From: Paenibacillus sp. A3
GTDB lineage: Bacteria; Bacillota; Bacilli; Paenibacillales; NBRC-103111
DNA length: 57,682 nucleotides
Direction of reading: 5' to 3'
Assembly: GCF_001399685.1 (NCBI RefSeq)
Contig: NZ_JTHN01000189.1
Coordinates: forward strand, 1-57,682
Shown: positions 8,502 to 17,742 of the stretch, piece by piece
Layout of the letters: each line of letters begins with the position of its first letter
Position numbering within the stretch: position 1 is the first letter of the stretch
Notes under the pieces: generated by a model
Told to the model about the DNA's origin: nothing
Seen by the model: the letters and a program-made list of their open reading frames with translations, nothing else
The model's database searches: none
Program-made: the position numbers and the translations under genes

Positions 8502-9473
8502 ATGGATATGACGAGCGTAGGCGATAGAACGATAGACTTGGGCGAATGGGTGGACCGGTATCGGTCTTACTCCGCCCTTGGGAGCTGTGCCGATTACATT
8601 CCGGCTTTACGAGAGGCCGATCCGTCTCAATTGGGCATTTGCATGATTGGAGCAGACGGAACGATCGTAAAAGCCGGAGAGACCGAGTTGCCCTTTACGA
8701 TCCAAAGTATTTCCAAAGTGATCGGATTTATGGCCGCTTGTTTGAGCTGCGGCATCGACACCGTGCTGGAATATGTAGATGTGGAGCCTACTGGAGACGC
8801 TTTCAATTCAATCGTTCGATTGGAGCTTCACAAGCCGGGCAGGCCCTTTAATCCCATGATTAATGCGGGAGCCATCACCATAGCTTCCATGCAGCCGGGA
8901 GCGACTGCGGAATCCAAGCTTGAGGTTATAACGGCTTTATTGGAAGTTTTAACGGGAAAAAGCCCGACCTATAGCCGAGAGGTGTTTCAGTCCGAGTGGC
9001 AGACGGCCCATCGCAATCGAGCGCTGGCGTATTGTCTGAAGGAAATGAATTGTCTGCAATCCGACGTGGAAGTCGCGCTGGAGGTTTATTTGAAGCAATG
9101 CTCGCTTGAAGTCACGGTGGAAGATTTGGCCGCCATCGGGATGATCCTTGGGTGCGACGGCTACGACCCGGTACGGAAGAAGCAAGTGGTATCCAAAGAT
9201 ATCGCTCGCATCACGAAAGCTTTGATGCTTACGTGCGGTATGTATAACGCTTCGGGAAAATTCGCTGCTTTTGTCGGAGTACCGGCCAAAAGCGGCGTAT
9301 CTGGAGGCATTATGGCTGCTGTTCCGCCTCGCGCGAAATCCAGAGAGCTCCCTTTTCCGGACGGATGCGGGATCGGTATATATGGCCCCGCCATCGATAA
9401 GTATGGCAACAGTACGGCGGGGCATATGCTCTTAAAGCATATCGCCCAAGCGTGGGATTTAAGCGTCTGTTAA
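8502..9473 (+). CDS. glsA: Glutaminase
   Basis: This 323-residue enzyme hydrolyses L-glutamine to glutamate and ammonia in the cytoplasm. It has the serine-dependent glutaminase signature: ADYIPAL, the catalytic S69-x-x-K72 in QSISKVIG, NPMINAGAI, and a glycine-rich end (KSGVSGGIMAAVP, GIGIYGPAID, GNS). The length fits the B. subtilis GlsA family. The start is uncertain: the ATG at 8502 has AGGGGA rather far upstream, and a GTG at 8472 is also in frame but has no ribosome site. It sits between the kinase and regulator genes that in Bacillus control glutaminase, so it is probably both part of and target of this operon. No glutamine transporter gene is present nearby. Confidence 0.92.
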   Translation: MDMTSVGDRTIDLGEWVDRYRSYSALGSCADYIPALREADPSQLGICMIGADGTIVKAGETELPFTIQSISKVIGFMAACLSCGIDTVLEYVDVEPTGDAFNSIVRLELHKPGRPFNPMINAGAITIASMQPGATAESKLEVITALLEVLTGKSPTYSREVFQSEWQTAHRNRALAYCLKEMNCLQSDVEVALEVYLKQCSLEVTVEDLAAIGMILGCDGYDPVRKKQVVSKDIARITKALMLTCGMYNASGKFAAFVGVPAKSGVSGGIMAAVPPRAKSRELPFPDGCGIGIYGPAIDKYGNSTAGHMLLKHIAQAWDLSVC

Positions 9474-9529
9474 CCGACAATAGGAGGCTGTGCATTCGTG
9501 AGCGACACGGCTATTGGAGAGGCAAAGTC

Positions 9530-10459
9530 ATGAGGTTTTTTATTGTAGACGATGACCCTGCGGTGCGTCTCATGCTGGCGCAATTGATTGAAGATGAGGG
9601 TCTCGGCCAAGTCGTGGGGGAAGCGGAAGATGGATCGAAGATCGATGCGCAATCGATCATCATGAAGCAGGTGGATATTCTTTTCGTTGACGTCCTTATG
9701 CCGAACCGGGACGGAATCGAGACGGTTCGTGCACTATTGCCCGTATTCTTGGGAAAGATCATTATGCTTTCCGAGGTTGGTTCGAAAGACATCGTCAGCC
9801 GTACTTACTCCCTGGGCATCGAATATTACATCCTTAAGCCTTTAAACCGGATTGAGCTCATAGCGATCGTTAAGAAAGTGATGGAAAGCATGCTTCTTGA
9901 AACGTCGATTCAAACCATCAAGCAATCGATCGATTTTCTTTCTCCGTATGATATAAGCGAAAATAAGACCCGGCGATCAGGAGATGCGTCCATCCTAACT
10001 TGCGGAAATTATTTGTTGTCGGAGCTGGGGATGGCGGGAGAAAGCGGAACCCAGGACTTGCTGGAGATGTTGGAGTACTTATTCCAAGATGAATCGGAAC
10101 GAGCGTTAAAGGATGAATTTCCGGCTTTAAAAGATATATTTTGGCAAATTTCATCGAAAAAACTCGGGGAACGCGTTGACTCCGAGCTCATTCAAAAAGA
10201 ATTCAAGGCGGCTGAGCAGCGTGTACGGAGAGCTATATCTCATGCGCTAAATCATCTCGCATCGTTAGGTATAACGGATTATACCCATCCCAAGTTTGAA
10301 AATTACGCTGCGAAATTTTTCGATTTTATGGAAGTCCGTAGAAGAATGAACGAATTGGAAGAGGATCGAAAATCCAGCGTAAACCATAAAATCAATACGA
10401 AAAAATTCGTGCAAGTCCTGTATTTGGAAGCGAAGCAAATGATGGCGACATTGAACTGA
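9530..10459 (+). CDS. glnL: GlnL-type response regulator with YcbB domain
   Basis: This 309-residue protein has an N-terminal receiver domain (acidic pocket VDDD at 7-10, phospho-acceptor Asp54 in FVDVLMP, Lys103 in LKPLN) and a C-terminal YcbB-type DNA-binding region rich in helices (about 150-305), unlike OmpR or LuxR output domains. It is the partner of the GlnK kinase two genes upstream. In Bacillus the phosphorylated regulator activates the glutaminase-transporter genes when glutamine is available. GGAGAGG at 9516-9522 sets the ATG at 9530; longer frames starting at 9452 overlap the glutaminase gene and lack a site. A terminator follows. Confidence 0.88.
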   Translation: MRFFIVDDDPAVRLMLAQLIEDEGLGQVVGEAEDGSKIDAQSIIMKQVDILFVDVLMPNRDGIETVRALLPVFLGKIIMLSEVGSKDIVSRTYSLGIEYYILKPLNRIELIAIVKKVMESMLLETSIQTIKQSIDFLSPYDISENKTRRSGDASILTCGNYLLSELGMAGESGTQDLLEMLEYLFQDESERALKDEFPALKDIFWQISSKKLGERVDSELIQKEFKAAEQRVRRAISHALNHLASLGITDYTHPKFENYAAKFFDFMEVRRRMNELEEDRKSSVNHKINTKKFVQVLYLEAKQMMATLN

Positions 10460-10487
10460 CTCCCAAAGCATACCCGATACCGAAACT

Positions 10488-10528
10488 CCTGTTCCTGGCG
10501 TAAGCAGCTTGCCGGTGCAGGTTTTTTT
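10488..10528 (+). terminator. Terminator after glnL
   Basis: A partly paired stem runs from CCTG (10488-10491) to CAGG with an inner GGC/GCC, and is followed by seven T. Confidence 0.7.
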
Positions 10529-10552
10529 CTTACATGAACGAATACAAAGGCA

Positions 10553-10581
10553 TCATAAAATGTAATTCTTTGGGGATAATA
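10553..10581 (+). promoter_or_regulatory. Possible forespore (sigma-G) promoter of the ger operon
   Basis: TCATAA (10553-10558) and GATAATA (10575-10581), 16 bases apart, resemble the sigma-G boxes GMATR and CATNNTA with one mismatch each. GerA-type operons are normally sigma-G dependent. The match is suggestive only. Confidence 0.35.
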
Positions 10582-10630
10582 CAGAGGGAAGAATCTAGAA
10601 ACCAACCTATGGCTGGAGAAGGTGGATGAC

Positions 10631-12109
10631 ATGCCGGATGTTCCGTTCACAGATAACCTATCCGGAAACCTTCGGATGATGAAGGATGCGATTGGGCACA
10701 GCCCTGACGTGATTTTCCGAGAGTTTCGGGTCGGACATTCCCCCTGGCAAGCGGCTGTTGTGTATATCGAAGGTCTGGTCGATAAAACCGTTCTGAACGA
10801 GCAAGTGATCAAGCCTTTAATGCAGGAACGAAGTCTGTACAGCGATTCCGTCACGAATAAAGAGCAGCTCAAAAGCAGCATTTCCGATTCCGTCGTTTCG
10901 ACGGCGGAGGTTCATGAGGTGCGCTGCTTGAAGGAGTGCGTTCGTAAAGTCCTTGATGGGAATACCGCGCTATTTTTGGAAGGCTTTGCCGATGTTATCG
11001 TTCTAAGCACCGTCGGCGGAGAGGGTCGTTCCATTGAAGAACCGTTATCGGAAGCGGTTGTTCGAGGACCGAGAGAAGGCTTTGTCGAGAAGCTTCATAC
11101 CAATACGGCCATCCTTCGGCGCCGAATTAAAGACCCGGGCTTCACCATGATCCCTTATAAGCTTGGACGCCGGTCTCAAACGGACGTCTACCTGATCTAT
11201 ATCAAGGGATTAACGAACCAGGAGCTCGTGGAAGAAGCGAAGAGCCGAATCGAGCGGATCGATATTGATGAGATATCCGACTCCGGCTATATTGAGCAGC
11301 TCATCGAGGATCATACTTACTCTCCGTTTCCGCAGATGCAAAACACGGAGCGGCCCGACCGGGTAGCGGGCGCTTTGATGCAGGGCCGTATCGCCTTGTT
11401 GGTAGACGGGACTCCTTTTGCTTTGATTATTCCGGTTACTTTTTCCATGCTGATGACTTCTTCCGAAGACTATTTCGAACGGTGGATGCCTGCTTCCTTG
11501 ATTCGTATCCTGCGATATGGGGCGGCATTCATCGCTCTGTTTCTTCCTGCACTTTATATTGCTTTGATTTCTTACAACCACGGATTGATTCCGACAAAAC
11601 TGGTCATCTCCATCGCAGCAGGACGGGAAGGGGTTCCTTTTCCATCGATCATCGAAGCGCTCATTATGGAAGTGACGCTCGAACTTCTTCGGGAAGCGGG
11701 GCTGCGGCTGCCGAAACCGATCGGACAAGCGGTCGGCATTGTCGGCGGATTGGTCATCGGGCAAGCCGCTGTGCAAGCGGCCATCGTGAGTCCCATCATG
11801 GTGATCGTCGTTGCGCTGACGGCCATTTCTTCCTTTGCCTTTCCGCAGTATTCTTCGGCAATTGCCATTCGTATGCTCCGGTTTGCGATGATGATGGCGG
11901 CGGCCATACTCGGGCTTTACGGCGTGATCCTGCTTTTTATCTTGATCATGGCCCATCTGGTGAAGCTCAAGAGCTTTGGGGTCGATTATATGGCTCCCTT
12001 CACGCCCATGCGGGCAAACGATTGGAAAGACCTGATTGTAAGAGTACCCCTCCAAATGATGAAGCGGCGTCCGAAACTGCTTAGACCGCAAGACCGCACG
12101 CGCCAATAG
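10631..12109 (+). CDS. Spore germination protein, GerA-type A subunit
   Basis: This 492-residue protein has a soluble N-terminal half (about residues 1-250) with the family text FREFRVG, VVYIEGLVD and GPREGFVE. A membrane half follows with about five helices (for example around ALIIPVTFSML and AAAILGLYGVILLFILIM) and the conserved GREGVPFP and LLREAGLRLPKPIGQ. With the B and C subunits downstream it forms a nutrient germinant receptor in the spore inner membrane; the ligand cannot be predicted. The ATG at 10631 follows AAGGTGG; a GTG at 10622 is also possible. It is the first gene of a three-gene operon. Confidence 0.93.
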   Translation: MPDVPFTDNLSGNLRMMKDAIGHSPDVIFREFRVGHSPWQAAVVYIEGLVDKTVLNEQVIKPLMQERSLYSDSVTNKEQLKSSISDSVVSTAEVHEVRCLKECVRKVLDGNTALFLEGFADVIVLSTVGGEGRSIEEPLSEAVVRGPREGFVEKLHTNTAILRRRIKDPGFTMIPYKLGRRSQTDVYLIYIKGLTNQELVEEAKSRIERIDIDEISDSGYIEQLIEDHTYSPFPQMQNTERPDRVAGALMQGRIALLVDGTPFALIIPVTFSMLMTSSEDYFERWMPASLIRILRYGAAFIALFLPALYIALISYNHGLIPTKLVISIAAGREGVPFPSIIEALIMEVTLELLREAGLRLPKPIGQAVGIVGGLVIGQAAVQAAIVSPIMVIVVALTAISSFAFPQYSSAIAIRMLRFAMMMAAAILGLYGVILLFILIMAHLVKLKSFGVDYMAPFTPMRANDWKDLIVRVPLQMMKRRPKLLRPQDRTRQ

Positions 12110-12125
12110 AAAAGATAAGGGTGAG

Positions 12126-13232
12126 TTGTCACAGATCATGAGCCGTAAAGATGAAATTACATCCGTGCAAGCTTCTTTTATCGTATCCAAAAGCATGATC
12201 GGGACAGGGATTCTGTTTTTGCCGCAGGTTATGGCGAAGAAGGTAGGGACCCCGGACGGATGGATTTCCGTTCTGATTGGCGGGTTCCTCGCTTTGCTGG
12301 CCGGGTATGTCATCATCAAATTAAATCAGCGTTTTCCCAAACAAACGTTTTTCGAATTCAGCCAAACGTTGTTTGGCAAGGTGATAGGCGCGGTTCATAT
12401 TGTACTACTGAGCGCTTATTTTGCGATATCTGCCGGGTATTTGGCGCGTGTCATGGGCGAAGTGATCCGCATGTATTTGCTGGATAAAACCCCGATTTCG
12501 TTCATCGTGATTGTCTTTATGCTGGTTGGGGTGTATCTCGCCATAGGAGGAATCTACCCGATTGCGCGCTTGATCGAGCTATTTTTACCCGCGATCTTAA
12601 TCATCCTCGTCACTCTGATCGCCTTCAGCTTTAAGGAGTTCGAACTGGACAATATACGGCCGGTACTGGCAGAAGGATTCACGCCCGTATGGAAAGGGAT
12701 ACCGTCTTCAACGTTCTCTTACAGCGGCTTCGAGATTATGCTGGTCTTAAGCGCGTTCATGAAAGAGCCCCGGGACGCTGTGAAATCCATGCTGAGCGGC
12801 ATCGGTGTAGTTATTCTTTTCTATACGCTGACCGTATTTATCTCGTTCGGCACGCTAACGGCCGAAGAAGTCAAGACGCTGACCTGGCCGACCATGTCCG
12901 TAGCCAAGGATATCGAGTTGCCGGGAGGATTTTTCGAGCGGTTCGAGTCATTGTTCTCCGTGCTTTGGGTCATGTCGATGTATGCGACTTTTGTTCCGTA
13001 CTATTATGTGGCAAGCCTCGGATTAGGGCATCTGTTCCGAAGAAATTACCGAACCTATATTTACCTCCTGTTCCCAGTGGTTTATATCGTTGCCATGGTG
13101 CCGAAAACATTAAACAACGTATTTAGCGTTGGCAAATTTCTTAATAATTTTGCCATGTTCATTATTGTGATCATGCCCATCTACTTCTGGATCTTCGTCA
13201 AGCTGAGGAGGAAAGTCCATGAGAACGGCTAG
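12126..13232 (+). CDS. Spore germination permease, GerA-type B subunit
   Basis: This 368-residue integral membrane protein of the APC-superfamily GerAB group has about ten hydrophobic helices. The first contains IGTGILFLPQ, typical of these subunits. It is the likely germinant-binding subunit of the receptor. The start is uncertain: TTG at 12126 has AAGG 5 bases upstream, while the ATG at 12138 is the alternative. It lies 16 bases after the A-subunit gene and overlaps the C-subunit gene by 14 bases, so the three are translationally coupled. Confidence 0.92.
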   Translation: MSQIMSRKDEITSVQASFIVSKSMIGTGILFLPQVMAKKVGTPDGWISVLIGGFLALLAGYVIIKLNQRFPKQTFFEFSQTLFGKVIGAVHIVLLSAYFAISAGYLARVMGEVIRMYLLDKTPISFIVIVFMLVGVYLAIGGIYPIARLIELFLPAILIILVTLIAFSFKEFELDNIRPVLAEGFTPVWKGIPSSTFSYSGFEIMLVLSAFMKEPRDAVKSMLSGIGVVILFYTLTVFISFGTLTAEEVKTLTWPTMSVAKDIELPGGFFERFESLFSVLWVMSMYATFVPYYYVASLGLGHLFRRNYRTYIYLLFPVVYIVAMVPKTLNNVFSVGKFLNNFAMFIIVIMPIYFWIFVKLRRKVHENG

Positions 13233-14418
13233 AAGGCTGTGTTTGCTTTCGGCAAGTTTATTTCTTGTATCCATGACGGGCTGCTGGGATCGGGTAGAGA
13301 TAGAGGACGTAGGGATTGTGCTTGGCATCGGCTTTGACATGCCTGCCCATGAAGGAACGAATCAAGAGAATGGGATGTCCGAAGGAAAACAAGGCAAGGC
13401 TGAGCGAATCGCCATGACGCATCATTTTGCCGTGCCAAAGCAATTTTCCGCAAAAGAGGGGGGTTCACCACAAAAGGATTATATAAACGTCTTTAGCGAG
13501 GGAAGGGTCGTATTTGATAACATTAACGGTTTGTCAACGCGCTTGTCTCGCACTCCCAGTTATGAGCATCTGAGAGTTATTCTCATCAGCGAAGAGGTGG
13601 CGCGCAGCTTTGATCTGAGAGATATCATCAACTTCTTGCTGCGCAACCCGGAGGCGAGACGGTCGATTCGTGTATTGGTATGCGAGGGGAAAACAAGAAC
13701 CGTGTTAGAAAAGAAAGGCATCGTGGCGAATCCGGCTTTGAATTTAAGAGGACTTGTAGAAGGCTTCCGCAAGACGCTGCGTATCCCTCCGATCATGAAG
13801 CTTGGAGAACTGTCCGAAAACTTAACGAAAAAAGAAAATTTCGTCATTCAATGGGTAACTGCAGCGCGAGAGGAAACGACGTTGTCCGGGGCCGCCGTGA
13901 TCCGGGGAAAGGATGCCAGAATGGCCGGTTGGCTGGATGAGGAAGAGACGGTTGGCTTGAATTGGCTGAAGGGGGAGAGGAAGAGAACGGGAATTATCGA
14001 AGGAACGGACCCGATCAGCGGGGAAAAGATCGTCTATGAGGTCCGCAAATTCGCAAGAACCATCAAGCCCAAGCACAAGGACGGTCGTATCTCCTTTCAG
14101 GTGGAGATTAAGACGGAAGGAAGGCTGCGGGAAGATTGGGTCGATTCGGACAATGCTTTTAAGGAAGAATTTATCGCCAGGGCGGAGCGGGCGGCAGAAG
14201 CGTCGATTAAGTCTTCGCTTAAAAAAGTGCTGGTCAAAATGCAAAAGAAACTGATGCTGGATGCCGCCGGGTTCGGAAAACGCCTGCAAGTCGAATATCC
14301 TCGGGTATGGAACAAAGTGAAAGAGAACTGGGATTCTACGTTTAGCGAAGCTTCGATCGAGGTTAAAGTGAATGCCCGAATCGTCGAATTTGGAACCAGA
14401 GGAAGCAAGGGGGGATGA
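13219..14418 (+). CDS. Spore germination lipoprotein, Ger(x)C subunit
   Basis: This 399-residue protein has a lipoprotein signal with lipobox VSMTGC (Cys22), followed directly by the hallmark CWDRVEIEDVGIV of GerC proteins. The C-terminal Ger(x)C domain holds the long amphipathic helix region around KEEFIARAERAAEASIK. It anchors to the outer face of the spore inner membrane as the third receptor subunit. GAGGAGG lies just before the ATG, inside the end of the B-subunit gene. It is the last gene of the operon, and the fructose operon starts about 180 bases later. Confidence 0.93.
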   Translation: MRTARRLCLLSASLFLVSMTGCWDRVEIEDVGIVLGIGFDMPAHEGTNQENGMSEGKQGKAERIAMTHHFAVPKQFSAKEGGSPQKDYINVFSEGRVVFDNINGLSTRLSRTPSYEHLRVILISEEVARSFDLRDIINFLLRNPEARRSIRVLVCEGKTRTVLEKKGIVANPALNLRGLVEGFRKTLRIPPIMKLGELSENLTKKENFVIQWVTAAREETTLSGAAVIRGKDARMAGWLDEEETVGLNWLKGERKRTGIIEGTDPISGEKIVYEVRKFARTIKPKHKDGRISFQVEIKTEGRLREDWVDSDNAFKEEFIARAERAAEASIKSSLKKVLVKMQKKLMLDAAGFGKRLQVEYPRVWNKVKENWDSTFSEASIEVKVNARIVEFGTRGSKGG

Positions 14419-14505
14419 AGAGAACGGCATTTTTGCTGCCCTTGCACTTTCGTGACCAAATGTGATTGATATTTAATAATTTAGACAAAAGTAAGCGCTG
14501 TACAA

Positions 14506-14535
14506 ATCATAAATAATCATATACAATCATAAATG
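14506..14535 (+). promoter_or_regulatory. Triple 10-bp direct repeat, candidate FruR operator
   Basis: ATCATA recurs at 14506, 14516 and 14526, exactly one helical turn apart; the extended unit is AATCATAWAY. It lies about 65-95 bases before fruR, downstream of a weak -35-like TAGACA (14482-14487). DeoR-family repressors typically bind direct repeats, so this is the best FruR site candidate. A weak cre-like core (GTAAGCGCTGTAC, 14491-14503) adjoins it. Confidence 0.5.
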
Positions 14536-14600
14536 AGAAACATCGATGAATTATCAGTCAAATATGAGCATGTGAAGGCAGCGTAGGGGGAGGGACACGA

Positions 14601-15392
14601 ATGCTGTTTGAGGAAGAGCGTCAGCAGAAAATCGCCGATTATGTTCAAACGCGGGAACGAGCTTCGGTTCAGGAACTGGCACAGCAGTTTCAAGTATCCG
14701 AATCGACCGTCCGCAGGGATCTGAAGATTCTGGAGGAGAGCAGCCAGCTTCGCCGCACGCATGGGGGAGCGGTAGCGCTGGTAAACGATAATTCGGAACC
14801 GCCGTTCATCGAGAAGGAAGACAGCTACCGGGCACAGAAGGAGGCGATCGCCAAAGCCGCCGCGGCCATGATCCAGGAAGGGGATACGATCGTTCTGGAT
14901 TCCGGCACGACAACTTATTATTTGGCCAAGGAACTGAAAGCTTTCAAGCAATTAACCGTGGTGACCAATTCGGTCATGGCCGCTCAAGAACTGCTCACGC
15001 ATCCGGGCGTGGATCTCGTGCTGACCGGCGGATCGCTTCGTCATGAAACGCTCGCGATGGTCGGGCCGTTGACGGAGAAAGCTTTGAAAGCGGTCTATGT
15101 GGACAAAGCCTTCCTGGCAACAAACGGGCTGGACCCGGTGATCGGGCTGACGACGCCGAATATATTGGAAGCTTCGGCGAAGCAAAGTATTCTTCGCTCG
15201 GCCAAACAGGTGATTTTGCTTGCGGACCATAGCAAATTCGGAAAAGTATCGTTTGCCAAAGTGGCCGAACTTCCGGAGATCGACCACTGGATCACCGACG
15301 ACGGATTGCCGGACAATGCGCGGGAGGAGCTGGAGGCGGCTGGCCTATCGGTGACGGTTGTCCATGCTGGGGGGAGAGGACATGAGCTCTAA
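14601..15392 (+). CDS. fruR: DeoR-family fructose operon repressor
   Basis: This 263-residue regulator has an N-terminal DeoR helix-turn-helix (ERQQKIADYVQ, then VSESTVRRDLKILE and LRRTHGGAV) and a C-terminal sugar-phosphate sensor with the family segments VLDSGTTTYYLAKEL, VVTNS, LTGG and DHSKFGK. In Bacillus, FruR is released from DNA by fructose 1-phosphate, the product of the EII transporter encoded here. GGGGGAGGG precedes the ATG. Its stop lies 11 bases inside fruK, so the two are translationally coupled. It is the first gene of a six-gene operon. Confidence 0.9.
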   Translation: MLFEEERQQKIADYVQTRERASVQELAQQFQVSESTVRRDLKILEESSQLRRTHGGAVALVNDNSEPPFIEKEDSYRAQKEAIAKAAAAMIQEGDTIVLDSGTTTYYLAKELKAFKQLTVVTNSVMAAQELLTHPGVDLVLTGGSLRHETLAMVGPLTEKALKAVYVDKAFLATNGLDPVIGLTTPNILEASAKQSILRSAKQVILLADHSKFGKVSFAKVAELPEIDHWITDDGLPDNAREELEAAGLSVTVVHAGGRGHEL

Positions 15393-16320
15393 AGTCCTGA
15401 CCGTCACCCTCAATCCGGCATTGGACAAAACCGTCACGATTGAAGAGTTCGTGAGCGGCGGATTAAATCGGATTAAAGCGTGGAGAACGGACGCCGGCGG
15501 CAAAGGAATCAACGTCGCCAAAGCGCTCAAGCATTTTTCCGTCGATGTGGCATCTTGGGGGCTGACGGCCGGCCACCAGGGAAAAATCATCACCGAACAG
15601 CTCGCCGGTCTGAACATTCCTAGCTTTTTTATCGAGACGGAAGGCGAAACCAGAACCAATTTGAAAGTATACGTCGAATGCACCAAAGAAACGACGGAGT
15701 TCAACGAAGCGGGCTTTACGGTGGACCGGAAATCACTGCATGAGTTTATCGAGAGGTATACCGACGCTGTCCGCAACGTGTCGGTTGTCGTATTGGGTGG
15801 CAGCTTGCCGCCCGGGGCGCCGGACGATACGTATAAGACGTTAATCGAGATTGCGAATCGTGCCGGAGCCCGGACGGTGCTGGATGCCGACGGAGAGCCG
15901 TTCACGCACGGGATTGAAGCCGTTCCGTATGCGATTAAGCCGAACATTCACGAGTTGGAATCGCTTTTTAAAGAAACCTTCCAAAGCGACACGGAGATTG
16001 TTTCCGCTGCAAGAAGGCTCACAGGCAAAGGTATCGCTTACGTATCCGTTTCTTTAGGAGCCGAAGGGTCGATTCTGGTCAGCGAAACGGAAGCGGTGCG
16101 CGCGAAACCGTTCCCGATTGTGCCTCTGAGCACGGTCGGTGCCGGCGATTCCATGGTGGCCGCTTTGGTGTACTGCCTGCTGGAAGGGAAGCTGCTGGAG
16201 GAGATGGCCCGCTGGACATCGGCTGCGGGAACGGTGACCGCTTCCAAGCCGGGAACGGAAGTTTGTACGCTTGCCGAAGTGGAAGAGAAGGTAAGCAAGG
16301 TGACGATATGGCCCTTATAG
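15382..16320 (+). CDS. fruK: 1-phosphofructokinase
   Basis: This 312-residue PfkB-family kinase converts fructose 1-phosphate to fructose 1,6-bisphosphate. It begins with the diagnostic VTLNPALDKTV, has the first PfkB signature GGKGINVAKAL (about 39-49) and the second TVGAGDSMVAALV with catalytic Asp256. The ATG at 15382 is set by GGGGAGAGGA at 15371-15380; a longer in-frame start at 15358 lacks a site. It overlaps the end of fruR and is followed by the transporter gene. Confidence 0.93.
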   Translation: MSSKVLTVTLNPALDKTVTIEEFVSGGLNRIKAWRTDAGGKGINVAKALKHFSVDVASWGLTAGHQGKIITEQLAGLNIPSFFIETEGETRTNLKVYVECTKETTEFNEAGFTVDRKSLHEFIERYTDAVRNVSVVVLGGSLPPGAPDDTYKTLIEIANRAGARTVLDADGEPFTHGIEAVPYAIKPNIHELESLFKETFQSDTEIVSAARRLTGKGIAYVSVSLGAEGSILVSETEAVRAKPFPIVPLSTVGAGDSMVAALVYCLLEGKLLEEMARWTSAAGTVTASKPGTEVCTLAEVEEKVSKVTIWPL

Positions 16321-16356
16321 TTTCATTTGTGATCATGAGTTGAGGAGGCACTCCAT

Positions 16357-17730
16357 ATGAAAAAGATTTTGGCTGTGACCGCTTGTCCGACCGGCGTGGC
16401 GCATACTTACATGGCTGCCGAATCTTTGGCCAAAGCGGCGAGAGAGAAGCAGGTTCCGATGAAGGTAGAGACGCGAGGAGCCGTCGGCGTCGAGAACGAG
16501 CTTTCCCCGGAGGAAATCGCCGAGGCGCATGCGATCATTGTAGCGGCTGACACGGACGTATTGGAGTCCCGTTTTGCGGGCAAACCTGTTGTCAAAGTGC
16601 CGGTAGCCCAGGCTATTAAAGATCCGGCCGGGCTTATTGACGAAGCGCTTAACAAACAAGCCGCGCCTGCAGCAGACTACCGGGAGCAAGTGGAGCAATC
16701 GAAGGCGCAGCGCAGCGCTTCCCGTACCGGGGCGTACAAGCATTTGATGACCGGCGTATCCAACATGCTTCCCTTGGTCGTGGCAGGCGGGCTGCTGATT
16801 GCTCTTTCCTTCGTGTTCGGTATTGAGGCGTTTAAAGAAAAAGGCACGATGGCCGCAGCGTTAATGGATATCGGAGGCGGAGCGGCTTTCGCGCTCATGG
16901 TTCCGATTTTGGCCGGATTCATCGCGTTCTCAATTGCGGAAAAGCCGGGTCTTGCCCCCGGTCTCGTAGGCGGCATGCTGGCCTCCAAAATCGGCGCAGG
17001 GTTCCTTGGCGGCATCATTGCCGGTTTCTTGGCAGGGTATGTGGCGAAATGGTTAAAAGACTACATCAAGCTGCCCAGAAACTTGGAGGGCTTAAAGCCG
17101 ATTCTGCTTATTCCTCTTCTTGCGACCGGAATTACGGGACTTCTGATGATCTACGTCATCGGGGAGCCTGTGAAGACGATTATGGACGGCTTGACGGAGT
17201 GGCTGAAATCGCTCGGATCGACCAACGCCGTTCTGCTTGGCGGTTTGCTTGGACTGATGATGGCCTTCGATATGGGCGGACCGGTGAATAAAGCGGCGTA
17301 TACGTTTTCCGTAGGCTTATTGGCCAGCGATGTGTACGGGCCGATGGCCGCTGTGATGGCTGCAGGGATGACGCCTCCGCTCGGGTTATGGTTGGCGACG
17401 CTGCTTGCTCCGAAGAAGTATACCAAGGAAGAACGGGATGCCGGCAAAGCGGCCTCCGTCTTAGGGATTTCGTTTATTACGGAGGGCGCGATTCCGTTTG
17501 CGGCAAGCGATCCGTTCCGCGTCATTCCTTCGATTATGGTCGGCTCCGCGTTAACAGGCGCTTTATCGATGCTTTTCGGCGCGACGCTTCGTGCGCCTCA
17601 CGGCGGCATCTTCGTCCTGCCAATTCCGAACGCGGTGAGCCACTTGGCCTTGTATGCCGCAGCTATCGTCGCAGGAACCATCGTTACGGCGATCGTATTG
17701 AATGTATTAAAAAAGCCTGTTTTAAAATAG
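16357..17730 (+). CDS. fruA: Fructose PTS transporter EIIBC
   Basis: This 457-residue membrane protein has an N-terminal fructose-type EIIB domain (residues 1-100, phospho-cysteine Cys10 in TACPTGVAHTYMAAE) and a C-terminal EIIC domain of about nine helices (about 125-450), including DMGGPVNKAAY, TPPLG and ITEGAIPFAASDP. It imports fructose and phosphorylates it at C1. The EIIA domain that B. subtilis FruA carries on the same chain is absent here and encoded by the next gene, 12 bases downstream. Confidence 0.93.
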   Translation: MKKILAVTACPTGVAHTYMAAESLAKAAREKQVPMKVETRGAVGVENELSPEEIAEAHAIIVAADTDVLESRFAGKPVVKVPVAQAIKDPAGLIDEALNKQAAPAADYREQVEQSKAQRSASRTGAYKHLMTGVSNMLPLVVAGGLLIALSFVFGIEAFKEKGTMAAALMDIGGGAAFALMVPILAGFIAFSIAEKPGLAPGLVGGMLASKIGAGFLGGIIAGFLAGYVAKWLKDYIKLPRNLEGLKPILLIPLLATGITGLLMIYVIGEPVKTIMDGLTEWLKSLGSTNAVLLGGLLGLMMAFDMGGPVNKAAYTFSVGLLASDVYGPMAAVMAAGMTPPLGLWLATLLAPKKYTKEERDAGKAASVLGISFITEGAIPFAASDPFRVIPSIMVGSALTGALSMLFGATLRAPHGGIFVLPIPNAVSHLALYAAAIVAGTIVTAIVLNVLKKPVLK

Positions 17731-17742
17731 GAGGATGAACGT

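Noticed and set aside
11210..12319. A 369-codon open frame on the minus strand
   Set aside because: It is antisense to the GerA A-subunit gene and is low-complexity in H, R, D and N, so it is a shadow frame.
14490..14503. Cre site before fruR
   Set aside because: AGTAAGCGCTGTAC has three mismatches to the consensus, so it is mentioned only as a weak candidate and not listed as a feature.
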